Source of the DNA: Mycobacterium barrassiae | Lineage (GTDB): Bacteria > Actinomycetota > Actinomycetes > Mycobacteriales > Mycobacteriaceae | Direction of reading: 5' to 3' | Assembly (NCBI RefSeq): GCF_025822765.1 | Contig: NZ_JACKUK010000023.1 | Span: 763,535-827,534, forward strand | DNA: 64,000 nt | Shown here: piece by piece, positions 34,811 to 43,543 of the stretch | Position numbering within the stretch: position 1 is the stretch's first letter | Layout of the letters: every line of letters begins with the position of its first letter | Translations under genes and position numbers: made by a program | The notes under the pieces: model-generated | Told to the model about the DNA's origin: nothing | Seen by the model: the letters and a program-made list of their open reading frames with translations, nothing else | Databases searched by the model: none

Positions 34811-35581
34811 CTAGCTGCCCGGACCCCAGATTCGAACCGACAGACGTTCTGCGCCAGGCCAAATGGCGTTTGCCGCCGGTGATGCGCAGAAGGCCGCCTC
34901 GGCTTGGCGGATGGTCATGCCGACCGCGTGGAGTCCGTCTTCCTGGTGGGCACGGCAGATGACGGTCAAGACCTTGCGGGTATGCGGGTCGACTTCCTGA
35001 GCTTCGATGGTCAACACCACGACAAGCGTGTACCCCGCGCCGGTCGGTAGATAGAAGGTGAGATCGCGGCTGACCAGACCGCCGCCGTTGACCACCAGAT
35101 AGCCGTCCCCGCTGGGATATGCGGCCTGTCCGACCATCTGCGTACGCTCGTAATGCCAACGGTCCCCCGGCGCGCGCCAGGTTGCGAAACGCGTATTTGG
35201 GCTGCCGTTGAACAGGTTTCGCGCGATCGGGATGATCAGCTCTTCCCGACCGTCGGCGTCGACATCCTCGAGCCCGACACCTCCAGGGCTTGACGGCTCC
35301 AACAGTTCGTCGATCGTCTGCACGACCTCTCCCGCCGGGTCGGTCACGGTGACCTTCACCGCCCGTGGCTGCGGCAAATCGGGCACAGAAAAATACGTGA
35401 CGGCGAAATCTAGATCACCGGAGCGCAGGGAGCAGTCGACGTGTGGCGACGTACCCTCCGGACTGATGATCGGGATGGCCCGCGGGCACGGCGGCAGAGT
35501 GGGCTCAGCGACGGCGGTCGGGCACGCCGTGCCGATGGTCGCCATCGCCACGACGCCGACCAGTGCTGACAACCGCTTCAC
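34811..35581 (-). CDS. Secreted protein with FG-GAP/VCBS-like segment, unknown function
   Basis: A 256-residue protein with a signal peptide (MKRLSALVGVVAMATIGTAC, cleavage near AVAEP at 24-26). The mature part starts with Cys pairs (PPCPRAIP, HVDCSLRSG), then carries a calcium-binding-like LEDVDADGREELIIP typical of FG-GAP/VCBS repeats, found in surface or secreted binding proteins. The last third is a separate alpha/beta segment with two more cysteines. I cannot give a function. It lies nine bases downstream of the Mce-associated gene on the same strand, so it could be the last gene of the mce transcript and thus act with the importer outside the membrane. Confidence 0.7.
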   Translation of the reverse strand: MKRLSALVGVVAMATIGTACPTAVAEPTLPPCPRAIPIISPEGTSPHVDCSLRSGDLDFAVTYFSVPDLPQPRAVKVTVTDPAGEVVQTIDELLEPSSPGGVGLEDVDADGREELIIPIARNLFNGSPNTRFATWRAPGDRWHYERTQMVGQAAYPSGDGYLVVNGGGLVSRDLTFYLPTGAGYTLVVVLTIEAQEVDPHTRKVLTVICRAHQEDGLHAVGMTIRQAEAAFCASPAANAIWPGAERLSVRIWGPGS

Positions 35582-35590
35582 GAGGTGTGC

Positions 35591-36382
35591 CTACCGCTGC
35601 GGCGTCGGCTTGGTGGGACTCGGAGATGCGGGCGGGGGCAGTGCGGGAAGCTGTTGTTCCGCTGGGGGTTTACTGCCTGTCTCAGGCCCGATGTCGGCAA
35701 CCTGCCAGGCATCGTTCACCTTGTTCACGGTGACGCGCAGCAGGATGATCGACACCTTGGGCGTCGGGTTCTGCAGGTTACGGGTGGTCTGGTGGGCCGA
35801 CACCACCACCCGATAGGAACCGTCGGGCTGAAGGATGGGATCGGTGGCCAACACTTCACCGCTGGAGGTGACCTGCGCCTCCAGCATGACGGCCTTGAGC
35901 AGCTCGCTGGCGTTGACGTACTTGTCCTTGAGTTGCTGCGACACACCGTCTTCCACGGCGCGGAAGAAGGCGTCCGGATCCTCGTATGTGTAGTTCAGCG
36001 ACTTCAGCGCATAGTCCTTGGCGAGTTGGGCCGCTTCCTCGCGATCGGCCTGGCTCTGCCGTAGTTGCTCGAGTTGGCTGGTGGCCTGTTGGTACTTGAT
36101 GAAGCCGAACACGCCCCCGCCCAGCACCACCGCGAGCAACACCGCTGCGACCCATGGCCAGGGCCCGCTGGACCCGAGTGGCGACTTGGCGTCGCGATCG
36201 GCTGCCACCGCGGTGTCCGTTTCGGCCGTGTCATCGGCGTCGTCACGGTCTGTCGCCGTTTTCGGCGGGGACTCGTCTGAGGCCCCAGCGTCGCTAGCGT
36301 CGCCAGCATCGCTGTCGTCTCCGTCGACGGTCGAGTCGGTCATGTCAGCTTCTTTCATTGCAGTCGCTTCGCCCGGACTCAT
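35591..36382 (-). CDS. Mce-associated membrane protein (Mas)
   Basis: A single-pass membrane protein of up to 263 residues. A long acidic, low-complexity amino-terminus (DSTVDGDDSDAGDASDAG ...) is followed by one transmembrane helix (WPWVAAVLLAVVLGGGVFGF) and an extracytoplasmic domain with the NTF2-like pattern of Mce-associated proteins (LAKDYALKSLNYTYEDPDAFF). The tail is Pro-rich. Such proteins help to stabilise Mce complexes in M. tuberculosis. I start it at the ATG at 36382 because it overlaps the mceF stop as ATGA; ATGs at 36358 and 36343 are alternatives, the latter with AGAAG upstream. It directly follows mceF and belongs to the operon. Confidence 0.87.
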   Translation of the reverse strand: MSPGEATAMKEADMTDSTVDGDDSDAGDASDAGASDESPPKTATDRDDADDTAETDTAVAADRDAKSPLGSSGPWPWVAAVLLAVVLGGGVFGFIKYQQATSQLEQLRQSQADREEAAQLAKDYALKSLNYTYEDPDAFFRAVEDGVSQQLKDKYVNASELLKAVMLEAQVTSSGEVLATDPILQPDGSYRVVVSAHQTTRNLQNPTPKVSIILLRVTVNKVNDAWQVADIGPETGSKPPAEQQLPALPPPASPSPTKPTPQR

Positions 36383-37344
36383 TGGTGCCATTCGGGCACG
36401 TTGAGTTGGACCCGCACGCTGCCAGTATCGTTGAACGTCGATTCCCAGAAGTCGAGCCAGTGCCCGGCGTCGATTTTGATGTCGTGCAGCGGTTTGAGCG
36501 CAGGCTGCAGCACGGTGGCGAAAGCGCCCAGCGGACCGGCCAGCATGTCGAGGTATTCGTCGAGCTTCGCGACCAGGACGGTGACCGCATCGTCGGGGCC
36601 GAGCACGCCCATTCCGGCGTGTGAAATGTTCTCGATCTCGTGGATCAGCTGCAGGAACGCCGGCACCGAGCGCGGTAGCTGATTGCCTGTCTCACTGATC
36701 ACCTGACCGGCGTTGAGGTCGCCCAGGTTGGTGGTGAGGGCCGAGACATTGTCGACCAGAGTGGCCAGCAGGGCCTTGTCATCGTGAATGACCTCGGCGG
36801 TCAGGCCGGCGGTGGTCGCCAGGGAGTCGATGGTGTCGTCGTTGTCGGCCATCGCCGCAGACACTTCGTTGATGATGGCGTGGATCTGGTCGAGGTCGAG
36901 CGCGGTGAACAAGACATTGACCTTGGCGAGCAGGTCACTGGCCGTGACCACCGGTGCGACCCGGTCGGCGGGAATCACTGACCCGTCGCTGAAGTAGGGC
37001 GGCGCAATGAGCTTCGGTTTGAAGTCGATGTACTGTTCGCCTGCAGCGGAGAGGTTCTCGATGCTGATCGGGCTGTCGGCCGGGACCTCGTGCTCGTCGT
37101 CGAGTTCGATCGAGACCGCCAGGCCGGTGCTGGTGGTCTGGATATCTGACACCCGACCGACCTTGATGCCGCGCATCGTCACCTCCGACGTAGGCATGAG
37201 GCCGGCGGAAGAATCGAGCAGAAGGGTGAGTCGGGTGACCTGTTTGGCCGGACTCACGTCGAGCACTCCGAACGACATGTAGACGGCACCGAGCAGCGTC
37301 ATCACCGCGAGGATGACGAGCGTGGTGCGGGCGCTGAATTTCAC
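36379..37344 (-). CDS. mceF: MceF-family protein of lipid importer
   Basis: A 321-residue Mce-family substrate-binding subunit. One amino-terminal transmembrane helix (TTLVILAVMTLLGAVYMSF) is followed by the MCE domain (about 36-115: VTMRGIKVGRVSDIQ, SAAGEQYIDFKP) and a helical tail. It is much shorter than Mce1F of M. tuberculosis (over 500 residues), mainly through loss of the carboxy-terminal extension. Mce proteins assemble as a heterohexameric tube that carries lipids such as sterols or fatty acids across the periplasm to the YrbE permease. Its start overlaps the mceE stop by four bases. Confidence 0.9.
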   Translation of the reverse strand: MKFSARTTLVILAVMTLLGAVYMSFGVLDVSPAKQVTRLTLLLDSSAGLMPTSEVTMRGIKVGRVSDIQTTSTGLAVSIELDDEHEVPADSPISIENLSAAGEQYIDFKPKLIAPPYFSDGSVIPADRVAPVVTASDLLAKVNVLFTALDLDQIHAIINEVSAAMADNDDTIDSLATTAGLTAEVIHDDKALLATLVDNVSALTTNLGDLNAGQVISETGNQLPRSVPAFLQLIHEIENISHAGMGVLGPDDAVTVLVAKLDEYLDMLAGPLGAFATVLQPALKPLHDIKIDAGHWLDFWESTFNDTGSVRVQLNVPEWHQ

Positions 37345-38396
37345 GGCGGCAGCAGTCCCATCGTTTGCATCGCCTCGACCGCTGCGTCGGCCTTGTCCGC
37401 GGGGTCGACGCCCTCCTGCCCGGTCGGTGGGTGAAGTCCGGTGATCGTGAATTTCGGCCCGCCCTTGCGGAAGAACCCGAGGAGCTTGTAGCGCAGGAAC
37501 GCGACGAACTTGTCGGCGAGCACCGGGATCGTGGTGTCGACGGTGGCCATCGTTCCGACCATCGGCGTGAGGTAGGAAAGCATCTGCATCAGATCACCGG
37601 CGACCGGGTTGATCAGCTCCGCGTTGAGAGTGCCGATATCACGCGAGCTGTTGACCACGTTCAGGGTTGCCAACGTGATCTCCGACAGGCCTTCGAGCTT
37701 CGCCGGGCCTTCGGTGACGAGCCGGTTGAACACCGTGGTGTTCGCCGCCATTGCGGTGCTGATGTTCTCCATGCTGGAGAGCATGCCGTTGATGGTGTCC
37801 TGGTTGGCCGCAAGGTCGTTGAGCACTCCCGCGACGGTGCGCTGCATCCGGGTCAGCTCGGCAGGGTCATCCGGGAAGGCCTTGTTGACCTCGACCACGG
37901 TGGTTTGCAGGGTGCCGATCGCGCCGCCGCCCACCAGGTTCGACATCGACCGCAGGAGGTCTTCGACGTTGTCGGCCGGGGCGGTGTTGCGCAGCGGGAT
38001 GGTATCGCCGTCGCGCAAGGTTGCCCCCGAACGTTCTTCTGGTGGAAGCAGCGCGATATAGATGTCGCCCAAGGGTGTGGCCTGGCGCAGTTCAGCACGG
38101 GTGTTGTCGGAAAGCGTGGTATTGCCGGCTATTTCGACGTACGCAACCGCAGTGTTGCCTTCGAGCTGAACATGGTCGAGCACACCGACCTGCACTCCAC
38201 CGGAGTCCACCTTGGCGCGGGCAGGCAGGTTCAGCACGCTGGAGAATTCGATCTTGATCTTGTAGGCATCGTGTGCGGTGAAGGCGCCCGGGACCGGCAG
38301 CCGGGTCGGATCCAACGAACATGCCGCCGCCGCGCCGACCACCACTGCGGCCAGCAGCATGGCCCGCAGCACGCGAATAGCACGTCGTCCGGTCAT
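37341..38396 (-). CDS. mceE: MceE-family lipoprotein of lipid importer
   Basis: A 351-residue Mce subunit that is the lipoprotein of the set: the signal MTGRRAIRVLRAMLLAAVVVG ends in AAAAC with Cys26 as the lipidation site. The MCE domain (about 45-125) has VDSGGVQVGVLDHVQL and ATPLGDIYIALLP. A helical domain with heptad-like spacing follows (LTRMQRTVAGVLNDLAANQDTI). Lipid anchoring of MceE subunits (LprK-type) is well known. The ATG at 38396 overlaps the mceD stop as ATGA, which rules out the longer open frame that extends into mceD. Confidence 0.92.
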   Translation of the reverse strand: MTGRRAIRVLRAMLLAAVVVGAAAACSLDPTRLPVPGAFTAHDAYKIKIEFSSVLNLPARAKVDSGGVQVGVLDHVQLEGNTAVAYVEIAGNTTLSDNTRAELRQATPLGDIYIALLPPEERSGATLRDGDTIPLRNTAPADNVEDLLRSMSNLVGGGAIGTLQTTVVEVNKAFPDDPAELTRMQRTVAGVLNDLAANQDTINGMLSSMENISTAMAANTTVFNRLVTEGPAKLEGLSEITLATLNVVNSSRDIGTLNAELINPVAGDLMQMLSYLTPMVGTMATVDTTIPVLADKFVAFLRYKLLGFFRKGGPKFTITGLHPPTGQEGVDPADKADAAVEAMQTMGLLPP

Positions 38397-39556
38397 CCGA
38401 ACGCGGCCCCCAGGACGAGATCGGTGAGACCGAGGGTCACCGGATCTGAACCGTTGCCCGACGCGCACGCCGACGCGGCACCGGGGATGTTGCGCTGCGC
38501 CAGCGCCTGGCAGATCGCACCGGCCTGGGTCGGGGCGATGGCCACCTGCGGCGGAATATAGGTGACGTTGTGGGTGCCCCACGCCGGCTCGTAGATATCG
38601 GCCATCCAATTGCTGAACTGCGGCCACGAATTGATCATGGCGAGGATGGCGGGCCTGTGGTTGTTCAACAGGTCCCGCAGCCACGAGACCTGCGAGCCTG
38701 CGGTGTTATACATCCGCGGGCCGAACCGCTGCATGGCGTCGACCAGGATCGGCAGCGAGTGCGACAAGTAGCTCAGGGACCCGGCGAAATTGTCCGAAAG
38801 GCCCTCGATCAACTTGGTCGTCTCGGGAAGCGTTCGGATGACCGATGCGAAGCTGTCCCAGTTGTTGAGGAAGTCCGACGTGAGGATCTCGCTGTTCTCG
38901 AACAGCCGTCGGTAGTCGGCGTCGGCCTTGTACGGGTCGCCGAGCATGGTGACCAGACTGCGCATCGTCTGGTTCAGGCCGGGGCCGGTGCCTTCCAGGG
39001 AACGGCTCGCCGCGCTCAGGCTGTCGTTGATGGCTCGCACACCCTGCGCGTTGGACGGGTCCTGACCGGGTTGGGATCCGATGACGGCGTCCGCGAGGTT
39101 GCCTATGGCAGAGAAGGTTTCGCTGATGCTGATCGGGGTCTTGGTCGAATCGAGCTTGATGCACCCCGGGCCGGTGAACTTGGGTCCGGCGGTGTAGGCC
39201 TTGGTCAGCTCGATATGGCGATCGGTCACGATCGACTGCGAGTACGTCACCGCACCGACATCAGCGGGCAGGTCGAGATCAGCCGGAATGGTGAACTGGA
39301 CCTCGACATGGTCGGGCCTGTTCATGATCGCGGTCGTGGAACCGACTTCGATGCCAAGCAGCGCCACCTTGTTTCCTGGGTAAAGCCCTACCGCATCGGT
39401 GAATTCGGCGCACATCGCCCGAGTGTTGCTGACCTTGGGCGTCACGACCTTGGCGCCCATCACCGCCGCGGCCACGACGGCGACCACGACGGCTGTCGCC
39501 GTCGCGATCCCCAGCGGGGAACGCAACCGTGCGCGGATAGACGACAGCCCGGCCAT
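38393..39556 (-). CDS. mceD: MceD-family protein of lipid importer
   Basis: A 387-residue Mce subunit. The transmembrane anchor is LGIATATAVVVAVVAAAVMGA. The MCE domain follows with ALLGIEVGSTTAIM and VTYSQSIVTDRHIELT. Two cysteines near the MCE domain (MCAEF, GPGCIKL) and two near the end (AICQAL, SACASG) may form disulfides outside the membrane. The tail is helical. It is shorter than Mce1D (about 530 residues), as for the other members here. It has the same orientation and tight spacing as its neighbours (one base after mceC). Confidence 0.9.
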   Translation of the reverse strand: MAGLSSIRARLRSPLGIATATAVVVAVVAAAVMGAKVVTPKVSNTRAMCAEFTDAVGLYPGNKVALLGIEVGSTTAIMNRPDHVEVQFTIPADLDLPADVGAVTYSQSIVTDRHIELTKAYTAGPKFTGPGCIKLDSTKTPISISETFSAIGNLADAVIGSQPGQDPSNAQGVRAINDSLSAASRSLEGTGPGLNQTMRSLVTMLGDPYKADADYRRLFENSEILTSDFLNNWDSFASVIRTLPETTKLIEGLSDNFAGSLSYLSHSLPILVDAMQRFGPRMYNTAGSQVSWLRDLLNNHRPAILAMINSWPQFSNWMADIYEPAWGTHNVTYIPPQVAIAPTQAGAICQALAQRNIPGAASACASGNGSDPVTLGLTDLVLGAAFG

Positions 39557-39557
39557 T

Positions 39558-40601
39558 TCAGCAGTACCTCATGATGTTGGGCAGGCACAGGTCCTGCCCG
39601 GGAGCCAGTCGCACGTCGCTCTTGTCGAAGACAACCCCGTTGCCGCTGAGCATCGGCACCACGATGTTGAGGGTCTGACCCAGGCCGTCGAGGGCCATCC
39701 CCCACCGTTCCGGGTGGGCGGCAAGCGTGTCGGTGATGTCTTCGAGGCCCTCGGCGATCGGTGCGACCTCCCGACCGTAGAACACCGCGACGCGGTCGAG
39801 AACGCGGGCCAATTCCTTGAGCAGGCTAAAGAACTCGACGATATCCACCGCCCTCGTGGTGTACATCCGACCGAGCGTGGCGAACTGCTCGACGAGCATC
39901 ATGAGCTGCGCGCGGTCGGCGACCACGGCGCGCAGGCCGTCGTTGACGAAGTCGAGACTGCGGTGGAAGTCGCCGGTGGACGCGCTCATCGAGGTGGTCA
40001 GAGCATTCGCCGACGAGATGAGGTCACGCACCGCGTCGGGATACTTGTTGGCCGCGTTCGCGACCTCGGTGAAGGTGTCGTGGATGACGTCGCCGTCCAC
40101 CTCTTTGATCACCGGTGTGGCCGCCTGGATGATGTCGTTGACCTCGAACGGCAGCGTTACACGGCTTGCCGGAATGACCTTGCGCCCCAGCGGCATAGCC
40201 CCCTTCGGATCGAGCGATATGTAATGGCCGCCCAGCGGGGTCAGCAGTTTGACGTCCAGGGTGGAGTCCGAGCCGACCATCACCGAACGCTCGACGTCGA
40301 ACTTCATCTCGACGACCGCACCGTCGAGTCGAACACTGGTGACCTTGCCGACGGGTATGCCGGCGATGCGCACCTGATCGTCGACGCGCACTCCGGCCGA
40401 GTTGGCCATGTGCGCGGTATAGGTCGTATGACCCGTCGGATTGAGGTAGGCCATCGCGGTGACGGCCAACGACACAACGATGACGAGGACCCCGATGACG
40501 CCGTGCCGACGATGGCGCGAGGCGGCGGCACGTTCGTCGAGCACCCCGCGCCGCCCGCGCAGCCCTGCGCGCAAGGTGGTGAGTCGGTTACGCCACGTCA
40601 T
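39558..40601 (-). CDS. mceC: MceC-family protein of lipid importer
   Basis: A 347-residue Mce subunit beginning at the ATG at 40601, which overlaps the mceB stop as ATGA; the longer open frame is not the gene. A basic amino-terminus (RAGLRGRRGVLDERAAASRHRRH) precedes the anchor GVIGVLVIVVSLAVTAMAYL. The MCE domain (about 60-140) has VRIAGIPVGKVTSVRL and TPLGGHYISLDP. The rest is helical and ends with a cysteine pair (DLCLPNIMRYC) typical of MceB/MceC-type proteins. It is a component of the periplasmic lipid tube. Confidence 0.9.
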   Translation of the reverse strand: MTWRNRLTTLRAGLRGRRGVLDERAAASRHRRHGVIGVLVIVVSLAVTAMAYLNPTGHTTYTAHMANSAGVRVDDQVRIAGIPVGKVTSVRLDGAVVEMKFDVERSVMVGSDSTLDVKLLTPLGGHYISLDPKGAMPLGRKVIPASRVTLPFEVNDIIQAATPVIKEVDGDVIHDTFTEVANAANKYPDAVRDLISSANALTTSMSASTGDFHRSLDFVNDGLRAVVADRAQLMMLVEQFATLGRMYTTRAVDIVEFFSLLKELARVLDRVAVFYGREVAPIAEGLEDITDTLAAHPERWGMALDGLGQTLNIVVPMLSGNGVVFDKSDVRLAPGQDLCLPNIMRYC

Positions 40602-41608
40602 CGACACACCACCAAGTTCTGATTCGCGAACGACACCAAGCCGATCCCCGGCAAGGTGACCTCTCCGTTCGAGCAGACGAAGGTCGGCTCGGCAGGCTGC
40701 GCATCCACCAGCCAGTTGCGCATCCCCTGGATCAACGACGGCGCCAAGGAGAGACCCGCGATGATCGTCGGGGTCTGCGGCCACATGCGGCTGACGAGGT
40801 CGTACAGCGGAACCGTCGTGCCGTCGAAGGTGCGCTCGGTGTACTGAAGGAGATGGGTCATGGTTCGCAGCCCGGGCAGCTGGGTGTCCAGCGCGACATT
40901 GAACTGCTCGCCCACGGAGGCGAACCTCGCCAGCGCATTGTTGAGCTGGGTGATGAGGTTGAACAGTTGCTGCGACTTGCCGCCCAGATCTTGAGAGATC
41001 GCACTGAGATTGCGGATCATGACGGTGATGACCGCCTGACGGTCTACCGCCAACTTCGCGATGAGGTCGAGGTGATGAAGGAAAGGGCCGATGCCGGATT
41101 CATCACCTTGAATCAGCCGCAGCAGGTTTTCACCAAGGAGATTGAACTGGGCGGGATCAAGGGTTTGGAATATCGGCTGAAAACCGTTGAACAACTTGGC
41201 GACGTCGAATGACGGAATCGTCTGGCCCAGTGGGATCGTGCCGCTGTCGGTCAACCGGCTGTCGGGCTCGGCCGGCTGGACGAGTTCCACATAGCGCTGC
41301 CCGATCAGCGTCTGATAGCGCACGGCGGCAACGGTGTTGGTGAACAGTGGGTGATCTGATTGTGCCGTGAAATCCACCTTGGCGATCCGGCCGTCGAGGC
41401 GGACCGCCTCGACCTTGCCTACCTGGACTCCGGAGATGCGCACGTCGTCACCGACGTAAAGCCCTGACACATCGGAGAACTCGGCGGTGTAGCGCGAAAG
41501 CTTTCCACTGACGGGACTGCGTAACGCGGTCAGTACGACGAGTGTGCAGACGGCGGCGATCGCGGTGAAGATCGTCAACCACGTCACGGATTTGGCGACA
41601 CTTCTCAT
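40598..41608 (-). CDS. mceB: MceB-family protein of lipid importer
   Basis: A 336-residue Mce subunit with the anchor SVTWLTIFTAIAAVCTLVVL, an MCE domain (about 37-115: VRISGVQVGKVEAVRL, YQTLIGQRYVELVQP) and the MceB-type ending FVCSNGEVTLPG ... NLVVCR with two cysteines that can pair. Its length matches Mce1B (about 346 residues), so unlike A, D and F it is not shortened. It overlaps mceA and mceC by four bases each, consistent with strict coupled translation of the whole set. Confidence 0.92.
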   Translation of the reverse strand: MRSVAKSVTWLTIFTAIAAVCTLVVLTALRSPVSGKLSRYTAEFSDVSGLYVGDDVRISGVQVGKVEAVRLDGRIAKVDFTAQSDHPLFTNTVAAVRYQTLIGQRYVELVQPAEPDSRLTDSGTIPLGQTIPSFDVAKLFNGFQPIFQTLDPAQFNLLGENLLRLIQGDESGIGPFLHHLDLIAKLAVDRQAVITVMIRNLSAISQDLGGKSQQLFNLITQLNNALARFASVGEQFNVALDTQLPGLRTMTHLLQYTERTFDGTTVPLYDLVSRMWPQTPTIIAGLSLAPSLIQGMRNWLVDAQPAEPTFVCSNGEVTLPGIGLVSFANQNLVVCR

Positions 41609-42666
41609 CGGCCGCCGCCTTGGGGGATGGTTTCGGGCAAGGGCAGCGCCGCCGCCAACCCCGGCATGGTGTCCAGCGTCAGTTCGAGTTGCATGCGAAC
41701 CTTGCCGTCGACGATCGGAAACGCCGCGCTGGTGCGGTCAAGCAGGCCCGAAAGCCGGTCATAGGCCGGCGCGAAGCTGCCCTGGAAGTACGACATCGGC
41801 AACAGCACGCTCGTCATCGCGTCGATAATCGGGACGAGCCACGACATGTTCTTCGCGAGAATCTCGGTGGCATCGAAGAGCAGCTTTGTGGTCTGCTCCA
41901 TGATCGTGTTCATTCGCTCGACCCCGTCGGGGTGGGCGAGAAACTCCATCCCGTTGAGCAGGTCGTAGGCCAGCCCGATGAGCGGCACCGAGTCGCTGAC
42001 ACCGTTGATCACCGAAGCGAACACCGAAAGCGACTGCGAGAAGGGAACTCTCTGCGAGTCGGACAGCATCTTGATCAGGTCGAAATAGGACCGGGTCACC
42101 GGGTGCGTGAGGTCGGAGTGCCGCCGCACCACCTCGATGATGTGGTCGACGTCGGGCGAATCGATGATGTCGCCGAACTTCTGGCCTTCACGCAGCAGTC
42201 CGGTGATGGACGTGGACCGCGCACTGGTGTCGACCATCAGCGTCTGGTTGGGGCGCAACCGCGGTCCGGTCCCGCTGCTCACCAATTCGACGGCGGCGAG
42301 GCCGAAAGTGTTGGAGGACATGAAATTCGCCGTCGTATCGGCGGTCAGGACCGCCGCCTGCCGCGGCTCGAGCTCCAGCGTGATCTTCTGCTTGTTGTAT
42401 CCGATCGTCTGCAGGCTCTCCACCGATCCGATGGTCAATCCGCGGAACTTCACCTCCGCCCCCGGCGTCAGCCCCTCGCCCAGCGTGTCGGCAAGCACGG
42501 TCAGTTTGAACGTGTCGGCGAGGCCGCCGGTGCCCAGCTGAAAGAGCACAGTGCCCGCGACACCCAGGATCACCGCGGCGATCAGGCCGCGAATCCGCAG
42601 CGAGCGCGAACTGAGCGCGCGTACGCCTTGATCGGCAGATGGCGGTGGATTGAAAGAGAGCGGCAT
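41605..42666 (-). CDS. mceA: MceA-family protein of lipid importer
   Basis: A 353-residue Mce subunit. A short cytoplasmic stretch and the anchor IRGLIAAVILGVAGTVLFQL precede the MCE domain (about 48-130: VKFRGLTIGSVESLQTI, SSNTFGLAAVELVS) and a helical domain. Mce1A and Mce4A are 400-450 residues long, so the tail is shorter here. In M. tuberculosis the first subunit of each mce operon helps to set substrate choice; Mce4 carries cholesterol and Mce1 carries fatty or mycolic acids. I cannot assign this operon to one of the named mce classes from the sequence alone. Confidence 0.92.
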   Translation of the reverse strand: MPLSFNPPPSADQGVRALSSRSLRIRGLIAAVILGVAGTVLFQLGTGGLADTFKLTVLADTLGEGLTPGAEVKFRGLTIGSVESLQTIGYNKQKITLELEPRQAAVLTADTTANFMSSNTFGLAAVELVSSGTGPRLRPNQTLMVDTSARSTSITGLLREGQKFGDIIDSPDVDHIIEVVRRHSDLTHPVTRSYFDLIKMLSDSQRVPFSQSLSVFASVINGVSDSVPLIGLAYDLLNGMEFLAHPDGVERMNTIMEQTTKLLFDATEILAKNMSWLVPIIDAMTSVLLPMSYFQGSFAPAYDRLSGLLDRTSAAFPIVDGKVRMQLELTLDTMPGLAAALPLPETIPQGGGR

Positions 42667-42669
42667 CCG

Positions 42670-43539
42670 CTACCCCGAGATCCGAATGCCTGCGCTGTTG
42701 CCCCAGAACAACAGCGTCAGGACCATATCGACGGCAACGACGGTGACGATGCTGGCCCGGATCGCACGGCCGGAGGCTCGGCCGACACCTTCGGGACCAC
42801 CGGAGGCGTAGTAACCGTGATACGCGTGGATGACGATGATCAGCGTGACGAAGATGGCCGCCTTCAGCACCGAGAACACCACGTCGGACGGCTGGATGAA
42901 CGAGCTGAAGTAGTGGTTGTAGGTGCCCGACGATTGTCCGTGCAGCACGTTGACCACCAGTGAGCACGACACATAGCTCAACACCAGGGTCACGATGTAC
43001 AGCGGAACGATGGTCACCATGCCGGCGAGGACGCGGGTGGTCACCACGAATGGGATCGACCGGATACCGAGGGCTTCCAGTGCGTCGATTTCCTCGTTGA
43101 TCCTCATGGCGCCGATCTCGGCGGTCATCCGGCACCCGGCCTGCGCGCCGAACCCGATGCCCGCGATCATCGGTGCCATCTCACGGGTGTTCGCATAGGC
43201 GGATACGAAACCGGTCAACGGGCCCATGCCGACCATGTCGAGGGCCCCGTACCCTTCGATTCCCACCGCACCGCCGACAGCCGCCCCCATGAGCACCAGG
43301 ACGCCGATGGTGCCGCCACCGACGATGAGCGACCCGTTGCCCCACATCACGTCCACCAGCAGCACCCCGGTTTGGTGACGGTAGTGCCGCAATGTGTGCG
43401 GTATCGCGGCGATCACCTGGGTCAAGAACGAGAGCTGGTGACCGAGGCGCTGCAGAAGTGAGTCACCTTGGCCGATGATCCACCACGGGGCCCGCAGGAT
43501 GCGGGGCAGATGTCGTGACGGCTGCGATACCCGGGCCAT
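42670..43539 (-). CDS. yrbEB: YrbEB, MlaE-family permease of Mce transporter
   Basis: A 289-residue integral membrane permease with five to six hydrophobic segments. The MlaE-family coupling helix is visible as EEIDALEALGIRSIPFVVTTRVLAG (start of the segment near residue 147), and GFGAQAGCRMTAEIGAM is the conserved stretch before it. It forms the channel heterodimer with YrbEA and couples to an MceG-type ATPase encoded elsewhere. The start lies four bases after the yrbEA stop. No ATPase gene is in this window, which is normal for mycobacterial mce operons. Confidence 0.92.
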   Translation of the reverse strand: MARVSQPSRHLPRILRAPWWIIGQGDSLLQRLGHQLSFLTQVIAAIPHTLRHYRHQTGVLLVDVMWGNGSLIVGGGTIGVLVLMGAAVGGAVGIEGYGALDMVGMGPLTGFVSAYANTREMAPMIAGIGFGAQAGCRMTAEIGAMRINEEIDALEALGIRSIPFVVTTRVLAGMVTIVPLYIVTLVLSYVSCSLVVNVLHGQSSGTYNHYFSSFIQPSDVVFSVLKAAIFVTLIIVIHAYHGYYASGGPEGVGRASGRAIRASIVTVVAVDMVLTLLFWGNSAGIRISG

Positions 43540-43543
43540 CGGC